Notes under the pieces: generated by a model
Seen by the model: the letters and a program-made list of their open reading frames with translations, nothing else
Told to the model about the DNA's origin: nothing
The model's database searches: none
Source of the DNA: Phymatolithon calcareum
Taxonomy: Eukaryota; Rhodophyta; Florideophyceae; Hapalidiales
Direction: 5' to 3'
Assembly: GCA_977006965.1 (NCBI GenBank)
Contig: OZ345373.1
Coordinates: 2,232,001 to 2,296,000, forward strand
DNA: 64,000 nt
Part shown: in pieces, positions 23,270-35,850 of the stretch
Layout: every line of letters begins with the position of its first letter
Numbering within the stretch: the stretch's first letter is position 1
Made by a program: the position numbers and the translations under genes

Positions 23270-24255
23270 ACTGTAGGTGATAGCAATATCGATAAGTGAA
23301 GCATTGCCACAATGGCAGACACAACACTACCCTCTTCCATCACACGGGTCTAAATCTCCACGGCTCGAGATGCGCCTGCTGCAATTCTCGCTCATCCATC
23401 TCGTAATAAATTGTTCTGACGCCCAGAACAAAATTCGATTTTCCGTGCTTTTCAGTCAAGACGTTGAACAGCTCCAAGGTGTGACAAGGATCAGCTTGTA
23501 CATCTTTGTTGCGTAATCTAGAAAATTTCCTACGGATAGCACGTCGTCAAGGTCTTCTCTTTCCTCAATAGCGCAGGTGAAAAATTACACTACCCGCGGA
23601 GCGACGGATAAAAAATTCATACCGCAGCTTTCAAGCAAGCCTTTCAGACTCATCAACGCACTAATGCGCAGAAGAGGCACTCCTCCATTTAGACAATATC
23701 CCATACAATCAACGGCACTTTCCTCATTACATTAGATGATTGCACGGGAGTACAGCTCTTCGGCTTGATGCAGGTCAGGAGCACCGACCTCCCTGCCATA
23801 TTGAAACAGGCTACCTAGCTTGAGCATAGCATATGTACTCCTCTTCAGCGGCGCGTGTAAGCAACGCTGCAGCGCGAATTGGATCTGCCGGGACCCCGTG
23901 CCATCCGTCTTGCAACCATTCTACCATGTCGTGAAATTCACGAATCCCTCGTCAATGGCACGCGTGTACATCTCAACGGCACGATGATGATCTGCTGGTG
24001 TGCCCGCACTGTCTCGTTGCGGGTTTTAAAGATTCACCAACGCACCCACCATGGCCCCCTCTTCAATGGCTCTTGTGTACACTTGCACGGCACGCGGTAC
24101 ATCTGTCGGAAAATCCACTCCGCCATACTGCAACAAGAGTGCATGTTGAACATTGTGCTAGGATGACCCTCCTCGACAGCACGTCTCCACAGCTACGAGG
24201 CGCAACGCTGATCTATCCATACATCATCTCTGCTTATTTGAAGCAGTAAAAACAG
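23270..24255 (-). pseudogene. Sel1-like repeat protein, decayed copy 1
   Basis: Minus-strand translation gives several Sel1-like (TPR-related) repeats in shifting frames: AVEMYTRAIDEG, ADPIRAAALLTRAAEE, LGSLFQYGREVGAPDLHQAEELYSRAI and a further unit ending MEEGSVVSAIVAMLHL. Sel1 repeats are helical pairs used as protein-binding scaffolds. Multiple frameshifts and stops, including one inside the AVEMYT unit, show it is a pseudogene. No signal peptide or other domain is visible, and the 5' end is not found. Confidence 0.7.
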
Positions 24256-24814
24256 GTTTTTCAATGCATTTTTATGCCCGCACTCATCCACACTTCGACC
24301 ACAGAAGGACACCGCACGAGGAACGGATGCTGTTACGCCTTGCGCGTAAAGTTGAAATTAAGTTGCAAGCTTGTAAATTGCATCTCCACATACATTCTCC
24401 TCGATTGCATGGGAGCACAGCTCCACCTTGCGTGGGAAACCCCTTTGTTTGATGGTGTGTGTATCAAATCTGTTGCCGAATACAGATGTACTGCATTTCT
24501 CCGCGCCTTTCTTGCCTTTGCATTGGCTTGGCGTTTCGGTCTCAATGATGTCGACAACCCGTTTTCACTTATGCCACTCTCGGATCAATCACGCTTTGTT
24601 GTACATGTGTTATTTCCACGGTTATGTCGTTCCTAGACTCGCTTCTCATGAGTTCAAATATCGCACGGTGCGAAAGTATGCGCTTATTGTTCTCGGGCTA
24701 ATGTGTTGCGCTAGTAGCGTTCCGGATTGAAGGCGACAACGGTACGTCACGCGTCGTGCTCTCAGTGGTAAGAAGGGTCTGTGCGGCACGATGGGTGGTG
24801 GTGGGGAGGATCAT
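24256..24814. other. Intergenic, no gene recognised
   Basis: Contains small open frames on both strands with no recognisable motif. It ends near a short inverted repeat (GGGGAGGATCATACTCCTC) just before the alpha repeat. Confidence 0.3.
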
Positions 24815-25660
24815 ACTCCTCACCACGTAGATGCATGTTTACCTTCAAACCCTCGTCGTCCAATTAGCATCTGAGAGGCTTATCGTACTGCAACACTTTG
24901 GTTTGTATCCTTGCTTATATTGGCTAGCTGGTGGTGCTCGTGGAGCGGCAATTGAATTCAAAATAACAAATATGAAAATATTTTTAGAATATAAGTCATG
25001 GAGGCGAATGAGAATGCCTCTTTAAAAGTGTCAAAGAAGGCGTCATTCTTCAGAATTTCTGAAACGTCCAACTTTTCAATGGGCAAAATATTGGCGAACA
25101 AAAAATAATTATCCATTATTTTCAGTTACAAAATCTACATATTTTAATCTCTGAGAGGTCCAATGAAATGACAGAACGCGATGAACGTGGTCCAATCATT
25201 TCGACCGTCTCGTCCAATGAAATAGTATAGGCCCAATGAATGTGGTCCAATCATTTCGACTGTCTCGTCCAATGAAATTGCAGAGGCCCGATGAATGTGG
25301 TCCAATCATTAGCGGGTGTCATAACTCAACATCTCCTCTAATACTATAATTGGTGGGCTCACTCGCTCGCGCAGTACCATAACTTTAGTTTTAAAATTGA
25401 ATTAATTTAATTTTAGTTTAAGTTTAGGCATAATGTAATTATACTTAACGTTAGACAGGTCTACGGGTAATTTTCGGATTGCATATCCGCAAATATATTC
25501 ATGCTGTTTAACAGTTACTACAGCATCGATTGTTTCAAATTTCCCGTGCGTATAGTCGAGGAATTACAGTTTATTGTAAATAAGGCTAGCTACGCAACGG
25601 GAGGCTAAATAGAACTCTAATTCCTATTGTTCTTGCCTTGCAAAATAGGAACGGAGGAAT
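24815..25660. repeat. Alpha repeat, copy 1
   Basis: Dispersed repeat of ~850 bp. Parts in order: a unique head (TTACCTTCAAACCCTCG, GGTGGTGCTCGTGGAG); a segment with GAATTTCTGAAACGTCCAAC; 2.7 tandem units of ~54 bp (GTCCAATGAAAT...TGGTCCAATCATTTCGAC; units start at 25158, 25212 and 25267); then GTGTCATAACTCAACATCTCC and the tail shared with 19500-19790. No ORF. A second copy lies at 29855-30540, and shorter ones at 60155-61300. Confidence 0.75.
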
Positions 25661-25779
25661 CCTGTTCGAAGAACAGTGTGACGGACGAGGAGGAAGACAA
25701 TGAAGCCCAAATTCCTGGAGAACAGAAGAGAAATTATCTATGAGAGTATGACATCGACAGCACCCTTAAGCTTTGCAAT

Positions 25780-26485
25780 GTGACATCAGTATCCATAAGG
25801 GAAACAGTTCCACCATGCCGGAAAAAACACCACCCTCTTCGATCGAACGGGTGTAAAGTTCTACAGCACAAGATGAGTCTGTTTCAATTCCCTCTCACCC
25901 ATCTCTTAACACGTTTCTGTCGCTGAGCATAACATGTAGATTTCGGTGCTTTTAAATCAAGAGGTTAAACAGATCAAAGGCGCGACTAGGATCATCTTGC
26001 ACATCTATGTTACTGTAAAGTAGCACATTTCCAAGGGAAAGCATGGCGTCAGGGTCTTCTCCTTCTTCAATTGCGCAGGTGTGAAATAAAATTCATTCAG
26101 CTCCTTTTAAGTAAGCCTGTTAGCCTCATTAAAGCACTAACACACAGGAGATGCACATCTCTTTTCGACAATATCCCATGCCGTAAACTGTATTTTCCTC
26201 TGTACATTCGTTGATTTCACGGAAGTACAACTCTTCGGTGCGCTGCAGGTCCAGGGGAACGCTCTCCCCGTCATAATGAAACAATCTACCTAGCGTTATT
26301 GTAGCATCTGTACTCCTCTTCAATGGCGCGCATACGCAAGCTGCAGCGCGAATAGGGACTGCCTGCACGCTGGGCACGCCGTCTTGCAACATTTCCGCTA
26401 CTCGTCAATGACACCCGTGTACAACTCAACGGCACGATGTCTATCTGCTGGTACAACTGACTTGAAGGAAGTGATGTTCTCTTCT
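25780..26485 (-). pseudogene. Sel1-like repeat protein, decayed copy 2, fused to leader module
   Basis: Diverged paralogue of 23270-24255: AVELYTGVIDE, TLGRLFHYDGE, RTEELYFREI, and AVELYTRSIEEGGVFSGMVEL further down. Frames are broken. At its 5' end the Sel1 sequence is joined in frame to a different N-terminal module (26486-26612): the reading passes from TSFKS into VPADRHRAVELYT with no intervening stop, and the first Sel1 unit ends at a stop near 26398. This is a chimera rather than the ancestral gene start. Confidence 0.65.
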
Positions 26486-26612
26486 TCAGGTGGGAACTGC
26501 TCAATGGTGCGCGACGACACTCCGGCACGGAGATGTTTTTTCTTGTTAGGCCCAGACATCAAGGATCCCTTTTCAGAGCGCTTTGCGGATTTTGTCGATG
26601 TGGATCGCAAAT
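26486..26612 (-). other. Leader module (N-terminal coding segment), copy 1
   Basis: About 45 codons rich in Ser/Lys/Arg, containing MSGPNKKKH, GVSSRTIE and PPEEENI. It is the same module that opens the two-exon gene at 46042-47086, and a damaged copy lies at 37716-37860. Here the upstream ATG used in the 47-kb gene is lost and a stop precedes the shared part, so translation could only start at the internal Met. It is followed by Sel1 repeats instead of the 47-kb protein body. Confidence 0.7.
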
Positions 26613-28350
26613 TTCATCTTATGAGTCGACCCTGCTCCACTTTAGGTCCTATGCCATTTATAAAGTCGAAGATCTATTTAGTACTGAGTTGCGATGCTTC
26701 AAAAATCTCAAAGCGCATTGTCGTTGTACTGAGGCTGGCTCTCTCTTCGGCAGGTTTTGCACAGCGCTCCGCCTGTCCTGTCGCTCGCTCTTCGACACAC
26801 GCTTCGCGGCGCTTGAAGGATTCTCTGTCGCGCAGGTGTGAATGGTTCCCTATTCACCACCTCAAGATTGAGGGTACCAGTCAAGTTGGGCTGCTCGCTC
26901 AATGTGGGCGGTGGTGACTCTCATCGGTGGTCAAAGTAGTTTTGGAAGGGGAGTTTACTTTTATTGATTTTCTCTACATCCGCAGTCCCGAATGCGTACT
27001 AGCGCGCAATGTAAATACTGGTGGTAGCTTCCCTGTTGGCCATCCAGGCCAGTGTGAAATATCTTCGGGTCGTGCTGCGATTTCAGCATATCTATGGTTC
27101 TGGATTAAACATAATATCACCTGGGACGGTCCGCAAGAGTACTGTGATAATGTAATGGGAAGCAAGTGGAATCATTGCGCAATGGCGCGACAGAACGACT
27201 AAGAAATCGCTTTACTTCCTGGTATAACCTTTGTTAAAAAGCTGTTCATATATCAAAATATGTAAAGATTCATGGTAGAGATGCCCTTCTTACCCAGTGC
27301 TCTTAACAGTACTGGCAAGAGGCGCGGATATCAAGAAGTAATAATTATTAAGGACCTACACCCTATCTGCCAAGCGCTCTCACTGGCTAGAACAATGCTT
27401 ATATATTAGATGAAAAATTTAATTATTTCTTTTGCACCCACGGGACAGTATCCAGTTTCAAGAAAATGTGTAGAAACTAGTGACATATTGTCAGCTGTGA
27501 AGTTTCCAATGCTTGGCTGTCATTAGTCATTACAGAAAAATGCTTACCGGAGTTCTTTCTAATAGTTTAAACGTTTCACCTTGGAATATCCTGAAGTTAC
27601 TATATTTTTCGGCTGGACAGTTTAGTAAACCATAATTTCCCACCAAATGGAAGCGCCGTGTCGTCGCCGAGGGCCTACTGACCCTTACTTGTCCCAAACA
27701 TAGGTCGGATTGACGGTATGGCACGTGGAAAGCACAACACGCCGCTGCCACATGCCGCCCCGCTGAAGATGATGCCGAAACGCCGCTCTCGCCGCACTCT
27801 ACTGACTCGTACGCTTTCACGCTGTTCTGCCCCACCGTGCTGGCGATGGATACCTCGACATTGCTTTTCCCGAACTATTTCGTCCGCCTGACCGCCGCGC
27901 TGTGCCCTCTTCAAAATTTATGATTTAACGTCGCATTCTGCCAAATGCTACGTCTGACCACGCTTGTGGCTGATATCCAACGTAATACATTTGAGTTCGC
28001 GTGTTGGCGAGCTGAGAGCAATTAGCGCGGTCCCTTCGTCGCAGAAATCTTGGCGCTTCTGGAGTTGCAAGGACAGACGGCGACGTTTATGGATGGTAGG
28101 TACAAAATGTTGAAGCAAACCGTGTGCCGATTATCGTCCTTTATTGTGCTTTGCATGCAGCTCTCATTCGACGTTCTTGCTAAGTTAAAAGTAAATAATA
28201 ATATTTTGACTTCCACTTCGCACCATAAATACCTTGCGTAACGTTGAAGAAGTGGAGGAAAGGGAAAAGATTTAGTCAACATAAGCTTTTATTTTGTGAA
28301 TGTCTAAGAATGCGAGATAAGTCGGACAAATCAGCAAAATGAGAAAGGCA
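26613..28350. repeat. Spacer repeat S, copy I
   Basis: About 1.7 kb found in five places, always directly 5' (minus sense) of a leader module or at the equivalent position. Landmarks: CATTTATAAAGTCGAAGATC; GCCTGTCCTGTCGCTCGC; TATCCAGGCCAGTGTGAAAT; AAATGCTTACC; a GC-rich block around 27760; TTATCGTCCTTTATTGTGC; and AACGTTGAAGAAGTGGAGG at its right end. Reading frames differ between copies and all carry stops, so I treat it as non-coding intergenic DNA, possibly a promoter/terminator region copied along with the adjacent genes. Confidence 0.7.
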
Positions 28351-28351
28351 G

Positions 28352-29170
28352 TCAGAAAAAAGTCCTGTTGATTCCAGAAGCACGTCGCTGAAGCCACGAA
28401 GGGCGCGCGCATTGAAACGAGGGCTTAAATCGCTTCGCAAACCACCAGACAGTGAGCGCGGCTATGGCACAACGTTGCTGACCCGGGGGAGCAAATGCCT
28501 CCACAAGCGAGGAGAGAGACACAAGAAGATACCTACCGGGAAATAAACGCGATATCTCGGCAAAAGTGGCACCGCAGAAGGAGTGAGCATGTGCCGCTAA
28601 TGGGTTCACTGCTGTGGCGTAAGACCATTCGAGAACGGCTGATGCTCCTCTTCCACTGCTCACGAGAATAGTGCCCTTCTTTGTATGCGAGTTGTAGAAA
28701 CCGCACATGTGCTCGCGACGAATGCTGCGAATCGCTTCCAGAACCATTGCGTCATTCTTCGTCACCCATATGAAATCGCCCATTCTAAAAAACCGGCAGC
28801 GAGATGACTTTCAGGAACTTTTAAAAAGTACGTTCTCGAGGTGGAAGTGGTTCTGGGAAATGTGGTTATGGACACTATATCGAACACGATTGCGTTACTT
28901 GCGTGCGTGAAGAGAATGACAATACTGAACACTGCCGGTGAAACTTCCACATCCTCCATTTGCTTGAGATTACACATTTGCACCTTTCGACCGTGGCAGA
29001 GTCACCAATCCATGAGAGGGGAAGCACCCCTTTTCACGCGCCGGCGGCAGCGGGGCGGTCACGGGCCTATTGAAAAATGCAGAAGCGAATGAGGGTTGTG
29101 GTGACGCTTCGAGCAATTCTTCAAGTGAAGGTTTTGGGCTTAGGAGAAGGCCGAGGGATGAATTTCGAAA
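28352..29170 (-). pseudogene. Hint (Hog-type autoprocessing) domain gene relic, copy 1
   Basis: C-terminal part of a protein with a Hint/Hog domain, the self-cleaving fold of inteins and Hedgehog proteins. A Pro/Ser-rich linker (about 29155-29030) leads to GCFPSHGLVTL with the nucleophile Cys at 29024-29026. Then come VILFTHAS, LKVPESHL with a block-B-like His, GDFIWV, GFYNSHTKKGTILVSSG, and a terminal YATAVNPLAAHAHSF. Two frameshifts (2 nt lost near 29003; another near 28785) break the frame, so the domain cannot be made although the catalytic Cys codon remains. It continues past the usual Hint end to a stop at 28352. Confidence 0.75.
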
Positions 29171-29690
29171 CTTGGATGCAACAGATGCAGACGAATCTTA
29201 TATGCAAGACATGGTGCTTCGAGTTGCGCTCAAGAATAAAGTACTCTAATTACGATCTTTCACGAAGTCGCCCTTCGTGGCAAGTTCCCACTTTTTCAGC
29301 ATCATTTATAGGAAGCACGAATGGGAAGCGTTAATCGATTTGTCCAGAAGAACGAAGACGGTTTCTTTGCAACTATCAGAATGATCGGATCAGCACTGTC
29401 AAAACCGGGACACGCAGACATGTTGAGACGTGCTATGAAGAACGACGACGACTTGAAGCGCATTTCGTGCAGACGGCGTTGAAATGCAGGGAATTGAGCA
29501 TTGAATCGTCGCAGGGCGGGATCCTTGTGTGCATGGGATGGTGTGTTAACCAGAAGGAAGTTCACAGCTCGTTTGGTCAAAAATCGGGAGGTGATACCAA
29601 TGTCAGATTGCTGCATTGTAACGCCGATATCGGACCAGGTGGCGCTCGTGCATTCTAAGAATGTGTCCAAACCAGAACCTTTGTAGATCC
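29171..29690 (-). pseudogene. Upstream (N-terminal) part of Hint gene copy 1, unidentified
   Basis: Minus-strand frames here match those upstream of the second Hint copy (SRFLTKRAVNFLLVNTPSHA, DPALRRFNAQFPAFQRRLHE), so this is the preceding part of the same gene. No known domain recognised. Frames are broken between this part and the Hint linker (a TAA near 29196, also present in copy 2), which may mark an intron or decay predating the duplication. Confidence 0.5.
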
Positions 29691-29854
29691 CTGTTGCACA
29701 TGTCTATCATCATGTGTATTTCTACGACACATTGCGATCTTACACGAGACTTTCATAGTGCTTTAACTCCATGCATGTCTTGATCCGAGCTTATGACTGT
29801 GCCGAATTGCATACTTGTACGTGCCTTTGGAACCCCAACTAATTTCCAGATGAT

Positions 29855-30540
29855 CCTCCCCACCACATGCATGGGTGGATTTGAGTTTACCTTCAAACCC
29901 TCGCCTTCCAATTAGCATCTGAGAGGCTTATCGTATTGTAGCACTTTGGCATGTATCCTTGCTTATATTGGCTGGCTGGTGGTGCTCGTGGAGTGGCAAT
30001 TGAATTCAAAATAACAAATATGAAAATATTTTTAGAATATAAGTCAAGGAGGCGGATAAGAACGCCTCTTTGAAAGTCTCAAAGATGGCGGCATTCTTCA
30101 GAATTTCTGAAACGTCCAACTTTTCAATGGGCAAAATATTGGCGAACACAAAAAATTATCAATTATTTAAGTTGAAAAATCTAGAAATTTTAATCTCTGA
30201 GAGGTCCAATGAAATCACAGAACACGATGAATGTGGTCCAATCATTTCGACTATCTCGTCCAATGAAATGACAGAACCCGATGAATGTGGTCCAATCATT
30301 TCGAAATCTTGTCCAATTAAATTCATAGAAACATGGGTGTCATAACTCAACATCTCCTCTTCTCCAATCATTGGTGGGCTCGCTCGCTCGCGCAGTACCA
30401 TAACTTTAGTTTTAAAATTTATTTAATTTTATTTTTAGCATAAGTTAATTGGACTTAATATTAGTCAGGTCAAGAGGTAATTGTCATACTGTATATCCGC
30501 AAAAATATTTTATACTGTTTAACAGTTACGACAGGTATCT
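29855..30540. repeat. Alpha repeat, copy 2
   Basis: Same order of parts as 24815-25660: head, GAATTTCTGAAACGTCCAAC, ~54-bp tandem units around 30205-30310, GTGTCATAACTCAACATCTCC, and the GGGCTCGCTCGCTCGCGCAG tail. Copies 1 and 2 bracket the 25.7-29.9 kb block of Sel1, leader, spacer S and Hint sequence. The adjoining 30541-30635 matches 45110-45200 (TACTGTCCAGTA and TGTTGAACGG). Confidence 0.7.
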
Positions 30541-30635
30541 AATAGCATAGGATGAAAACTCGGCAAAACTCGATCTTGAAGCAATTTACTGTCCAGTAAT
30601 GTTGAACGGCCAGACACAATGTATTCATACTCGAT

Positions 30636-32090
30636 AAAACCATTTATAGATTCGAACATCTATTCGGTACTGAGTTCCGATGCTTAAAACATCTCAACTC
30701 GAAGTGTTGCGGCAGGGTTTGCACGGCGCTTCGCCTGTCCTATCGGTCGCTCTTCGACACACGCCACGCGGAGTTTGCCTGACGCTCTGTCGCGGGGGTG
30801 TGAATGGTTCCCTATTCACCACCCCACGATTGAAGTTGCGGGTTAAGTTGGGCTGCTCGCGCAATGTGGGCGGTGGTGACTTTCATCCTTGGTCAAAATA
30901 GTTGGGCAAACAGAAGTTTACTTTTGCTGGTTTTTCTCTACATCCGTAGTCCCACATCACCACCAGCGCGCAATGTAAATACTAGTGGAAACCTCCCTGT
31001 AGGCTATCCAGGCCAGTGTGAAGTATCTTCCTGTGGTGCTGCGATTGTAGCACATCTATAGTTCTTGAAAAAACATAATCTCACCTGGGACGGTCTGCAA
31101 GAGTACTATATTAATGTAGTGCAAAACAAGTGGAATCATCATCATCGCGATGATCGCACTGAAGGCGCGGCACAAAGACTAGAAATAAGCTTTACTTCGA
31201 GGTCAAAGTTGTTCATATAATATAATGTGTAAGTCTTCAAGGTAGAGATGCCCATATTTAAATGAGCATCCAAACGTAGCAGTTACGGAATCGGACAACG
31301 GTACTTCTTTTCGACTAATCCTTTAGTTAACCATAATTGTCCACCACATGGCAGCGCCGTTTCGTCGCTGAGGGCCTTCTGGCCCATAATGTTCCCAACC
31401 ACAGGGCTAATTGACGGTATGGCAAGTGGAAACCACCATACACCGCTACCCCATGCCGCTCTGCCTCACGCCACTGGAGATGATGCTGCAACGCCGCCAT
31501 CGCGGTTCTGTACTGAATCGTAGGCTTGCCCGCTGTTCTGCCCAACAGCGCTGGTGATGTATACCTCTACACCGCTTTCGCCGAACTACTTCGTTCGCCT
31601 GACCACCCCGCTGGCCCGCCCTCGAAATGCGCGTCTTAGTGGCGCATTCTGCCAAACATAATGTCTGACCACGATTGTGGCTGATCTCCAACGTAATACA
31701 TTCGACTCTGCGTGTTTGCGAGTTGAGATCAATTAGCGCCGTCCCTTCGTCGTAGAGACATTGGCGTTTCAGGGTCGCAAGGAGAGTCCACGGCGTTTGT
31801 TCATGGTAGATACAAAACGTTGGAGCAAAGCGTCTGCCGATTATCGGGCTTGATTGTGCTTTACATGTAGCTCTCATTCGACGTTCTTGCTAAGTTAAAA
31901 GTAAAGTAATAATTTTGACTTCCCCTTCGCACCAGAAATACATTGTATAACGATGAAGAAGTGGAGGAAAGGAATATATTTAGTCAACATATGTTTTTAT
32001 TTTGCGAAAGCCGAAGAACGCGAGCTACGTCGGACAAATCAGCAAAATGAGAAAGGTAGTCAGAAAAAAGTCCTGTTGATTCTAGAAGTA
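30636..32090. repeat. Spacer repeat S, copy II
   Basis: Same landmarks as copy I with internal deletions (the middle block around GCGCGGACATCAAGAAGTAATG is missing). No leader module at its left end; instead it abuts the 30541-30635 repeat. Its right end continues into the Y family rather than into a Hint gene. Confidence 0.65.
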
Positions 32091-33045
32091 CGTTTCTGAG
32101 GCCACGAAGACGTGCGCATTGAAATGAAGGCTTAAATCTCTTCCCAAACCACCAGATTTTGAGCGCGGTTATGGCACAACGGTGCAGAAAAGGGGGGTAA
32201 ATGCCTCCACAAGCGAGGAGAGACATATGAAAAGATGCCTGTGGCAAACTTAAGACACGGAGCGACACAAATTACTCTCGCCACTGCGGTGGGCGGGATA
32301 TTTTGTGGCGGCGGGGGGGGCACTGCAATGCGACTGCGGGAAATAGCACGGCAGTTGGAATCTGCCACACTAAGCGAAGTTGGCGAAGGTATTGTTCCAG
32401 CATGCTGGACTGAGTATTGCTAGAAGCTATCAATACGAGGTCGGAGTTCAGTTTTACATGTGTCAGACATAGAGGTGTACCTCTGGTTAGGACCGGCCAG
32501 GCGCAAGAGGTCCACACAGCACCGCCATTTGGCGGACACTTAGTTTCACTGGTTCCTTTGCTGATTTGAAAAAATCTCGTCATGCCGTTTGAACTTTTTT
32601 GCTACCTTCAGTGCACGAGGAATATCTTCAGAAACTGTTTCTCCGCCGTTTGGCAGCTGGATAGACATGATTAGTGATTTCGATAAAAACAGGAACAACA
32701 TACTGCGGCTCTTTCTTCTCTACAAACGTAGCCCGTGGTATGCTGTACTTCGGTCCAAACACGCTAAGCCAATTAGTGTTCTAGGACTTAATTTTTGCAA
32801 TATCGGTTCCTCCATAGACATTAAATCACACGGAGGGTAGGAACAATCGTAGATTTTGTCGAATCTGTAACTTTCGTAGTATTGTTTTCCAACACTCCTC
32901 ATATTCAAGCATTGATGAAGGGTTTCCCTGAAGAGTAACTGCATTCACTTTCTAAAGCTTGGTACGCCGAGGTTGGGATTTCTAACCTCGATTGTGTTGG
33001 AAGGCTCAGGGAAACTAGGAAAGACTGTTCGCCCCTCGGCGATTC
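32091..33045 (-). pseudogene. Unidentified repeat gene family Y, copy 1
   Basis: Minus-strand coding-like blocks conserved with 34541-35130, 35851-36190 and 49175-49260: KIYDCSYPPCDL, RTLIGLACLDRSTAYHGL, MSIQLPNGGETVSEDIPRAL, VLTRGTPLCLTHVKLNSD and MLEQYLRQLRL. Frames shift between blocks. Protein-level similarity between copies suggests a once-coding gene, but I recognise no domain. Its 3' end adjoins spacer S, as the Hint genes do. Confidence 0.45.
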
Positions 33046-33054
33046 CATATTCCA

Positions 33055-34540
33055 TCTTGTGAGTCGACTTGCTTCACTTTACGTCCTATGCATAAAACCA
33101 TTTATAGAGTCGAAGATATATTCGATACTGAGTTGCGATGCTTCAAAAATCTCAACGCGAATTGTCGCTGTACTGGGGCTAGCTCGCTCTTCAGCAGGTT
33201 TTGCACGACGCTCCGTCTGTCCTGTACCTCGCTCTTCGACACTCGCTACGCGGAGTTTGCCTGATGCTCTGTCGTGGGGGTGTAAATAGTACCCTATTCA
33301 CCACGCCATGATTGAGGGTGGCGGTGAAGTTGGGCTGCTCGCGCAATATGGGCAGTGGTGACTCTCGTCCGTGGCCAAAGTAGTTGTCGACCGAGAGCTA
33401 CGGAATCGGATAGCTGTACTTCTTTCCCAGGGCTCTTATTAGTACTTGCAGGAGGCGCGGACATCAAGAAGTAATGATTATTAAGGAACTAAACCCTATC
33501 CTTCAAACGCTCTCACTGGCCGAAACCATCCTCATAAATCGGATGAACAATTTAAATATATCGTTTGCATCCACGGAAGAGTATCCAGTTTCAAGATACT
33601 GTAATGTGTAGAAAGAAGTGAAGTTTCCAATACTCGGCTGTAACCAATCATTACAGAAAAATGCTTACCAAGGTACTTTCAAACAGTTTCAACTTTTCGC
33701 CTTGGAATAACCTAAATTTTACTATATTTTTCGTCTGACCGGTTTAGTAAACCTTAATTGTCCATCAAATGCCACCGCCGTTTCCTCGCCGAGGGCCTAC
33801 TGCTCCATACTGGTCTCAACCAGAGGTCTGATTGACTGTATGGCACGTGGAAACCACTATACACAGCTGCCCCATGCTTCTCTGTCTCACGCCGCTAGAG
33901 ATGATGCCGCGACGCCGCCCTCGCCGTGCTGTACTGAATCGTACGCTTGACCGCTGTTCTGCCCCACCGCGCTGGCGATGTATACCTCGACACGGCTTTC
34001 GTCGAACTACTTCTTCCGCCAGACCGCCGCGCTGCATCCCGCTGGAAATTCATGCCTTAGCGGCGCATTCTGCCAAATGCTACGTCTGACAACGCTTTTG
34101 GATGATTTCCAACGTATTACATTCTACTCCGTCTGTTAACGAGCAGAGAGCAATTAGCGCCGTTCCTTCGTCGCAGATATCGTGGCGTTTTCGGATTCGC
34201 AAGGACAGACCGCGGCGTTTGTAGTTGGTAGGTACAAAACGTTGGAGCAAAACGTCTGCCGATTATCGGGCTTTATTGTGCTTTGCATGCAGCTCTCATT
34301 CGACGTTCTTGCTAAGTTAAAAGAAAAGTATCATATTTCGGACTTCCTCTTTGCACCAGAAATACCTTGTGTAACGTTGAAGAAGTGGAGAAAAGGGAAA
34401 AAATTAAGTAAACATATGTTTTTATTTTGCGACAATCGAAGGACGCGAGGTAAGTCGGACAAATCAACAAAATGAGAAAGGCAGTCAGAAAAAAGTCCTG
34501 ATGATTCAAGAAGTACGTTGCTGAGGCCACGAAGGCGCTC
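33055..34540. repeat. Spacer repeat S, copy III
   Basis: Same landmarks as copy I; lacks the TATCCAGGCCAGTGTGAAAT block. The left end preserves the CATCTTGTGAGTCGAC sequence that in copies I, IV and V touches a leader module, but no module follows here. Confidence 0.65.
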
Positions 34541-35130
34541 GCATTGAAATAAGGACTTACACTCTTCCCAAACCTCCAGATAGTGAGCTCGGTTATGGCA
34601 CAGCAGGGCAGACCAGCGGGGAAAAATGCCTCCACAAGCGAGGAGAGAGGAACAAAAAGCTGCCTGCGGGAAACTACAGAGACTGAGCGGCACAAATTAT
34701 TTTTGGCGCTGCTGTGGGCGGGATCTTTTCTGCCGGCGGGGGCACCGCAGTGCGACTGCGGGAAATAGCACGTCAGTTGGCATGTCGTACAGTAGGCGGA
34801 ATTGGTGAAGGTGTTGCTCCAGCATTATGGACTGAGTATAGCTAGAATCTATAAATACGATGTCGGAGTTCAGATTTACATGTGTCAGACATAAAAGAGG
34901 ACCTCTGGTTAGGACTGACCAAGCCCAGGAGGTCCCCACGGCACTGCCATTTGGTGAACAATTAATTTCACTTGTTCCTTTGCTGATTTAAAAAATTTGG
35001 TCTTGCCATGTGATCTTTTTTGCTAGCTTCAGTGCACGAGAGATATCTTCAGAAACGCCTTCACCGCCGTTTGGCAGCCGGACAGACATGATTGGTGATT
35101 TCGATAAAAACAGGAACAACAGACTTATAT
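34541..35130 (-). pseudogene. Unidentified repeat gene family Y, copy 2
   Basis: Best-preserved Y copy: MSVRLPNGGEGVSEDISRAL, then after one break VGTSWAWSVLTRGPLLCLTH, SDIVFIDSSYTQSIMLEQ and LLYDMPTDVLF in one continuous stretch. No known domain. A stop at about 34988 interrupts the first two blocks. Confidence 0.45.
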
Positions 35131-35227
35131 CAGTCTGTCGTTCAGTTTCTTAGATGCAGTTTCGTAAAAATGCCATCAACCTGCAGAATTATTGAAAGTG
35201 TACTGCTTCTTAATCACCCGACTTCGG

Positions 35228-35850
35228 AAACAACCATATAGTTTTCAGATTTTTAAATCGTATTCAGTGATGGTTGAGTTCAGGTAGATATTCGGTCTGA
35301 CCTTACGGTGGATGGGAGTGGAAACGAGAATGAGTGATATGAGCGAAAATAGTCAGAGATGTTCCATGCTGACAATTCTATGATACAGTAGTTACGGAAT
35401 TCGAAAAAAGCATGTTACGGTACCTCCTGCCACTGCTCTAAAGAATATTGGCAGGACACGAAGCAATCCTGTCCAAGGGATGCAGGAAACGGGGTGCACT
35501 TAGTGATGGGCAGAGGCATAGAGAACGTAGGCTGAGCGAGCGGTGGTAAAGAAGAAGCTGGAACTGTCGGTGACTCGGTGATGGAAGCGGTTGTACTGGT
35601 CCTTTTAATGTGCGAGTGAATAGTTGTGATTAATGTTGGTAGATCAGAAAGTAATCAGTGATGGTTGAGTTCAAGTGAAAATTCAGAGTGAGATTAGGGA
35701 GGGTTCGACCGGAAACGAGAATGGATGATGTGAGCGAAAAGAGTCAGAGATGGTGCATGCTGACAATTCTATGACATAGTAGTTACAAAATTCGAACAGA
35801 GCATGTAGCGTTACCTCCTGCCACTGCTCTAAAGAACATTGGGAGGTAAG
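35228..35850. repeat. Beta repeat, tandem pair A
   Basis: Two direct copies (about 35260-35650 and 35651-35850) sharing CAGTGATGGTTGAGTTCA, GGAAACGAGAATG and CCTCCTGCCACTGCTCTAAA. Equivalent tandem pairs occur at 47469-48500 and 50012-50500. Non-coding, function unknown. Confidence 0.7.

Noticed and set aside
26613-28350. Possible protein genes inside spacer S (for example around 27530-27910 minus and 26927-27202 plus)
   Set aside because: The frames are not conserved between the five S copies; each copy has different stops and indels.
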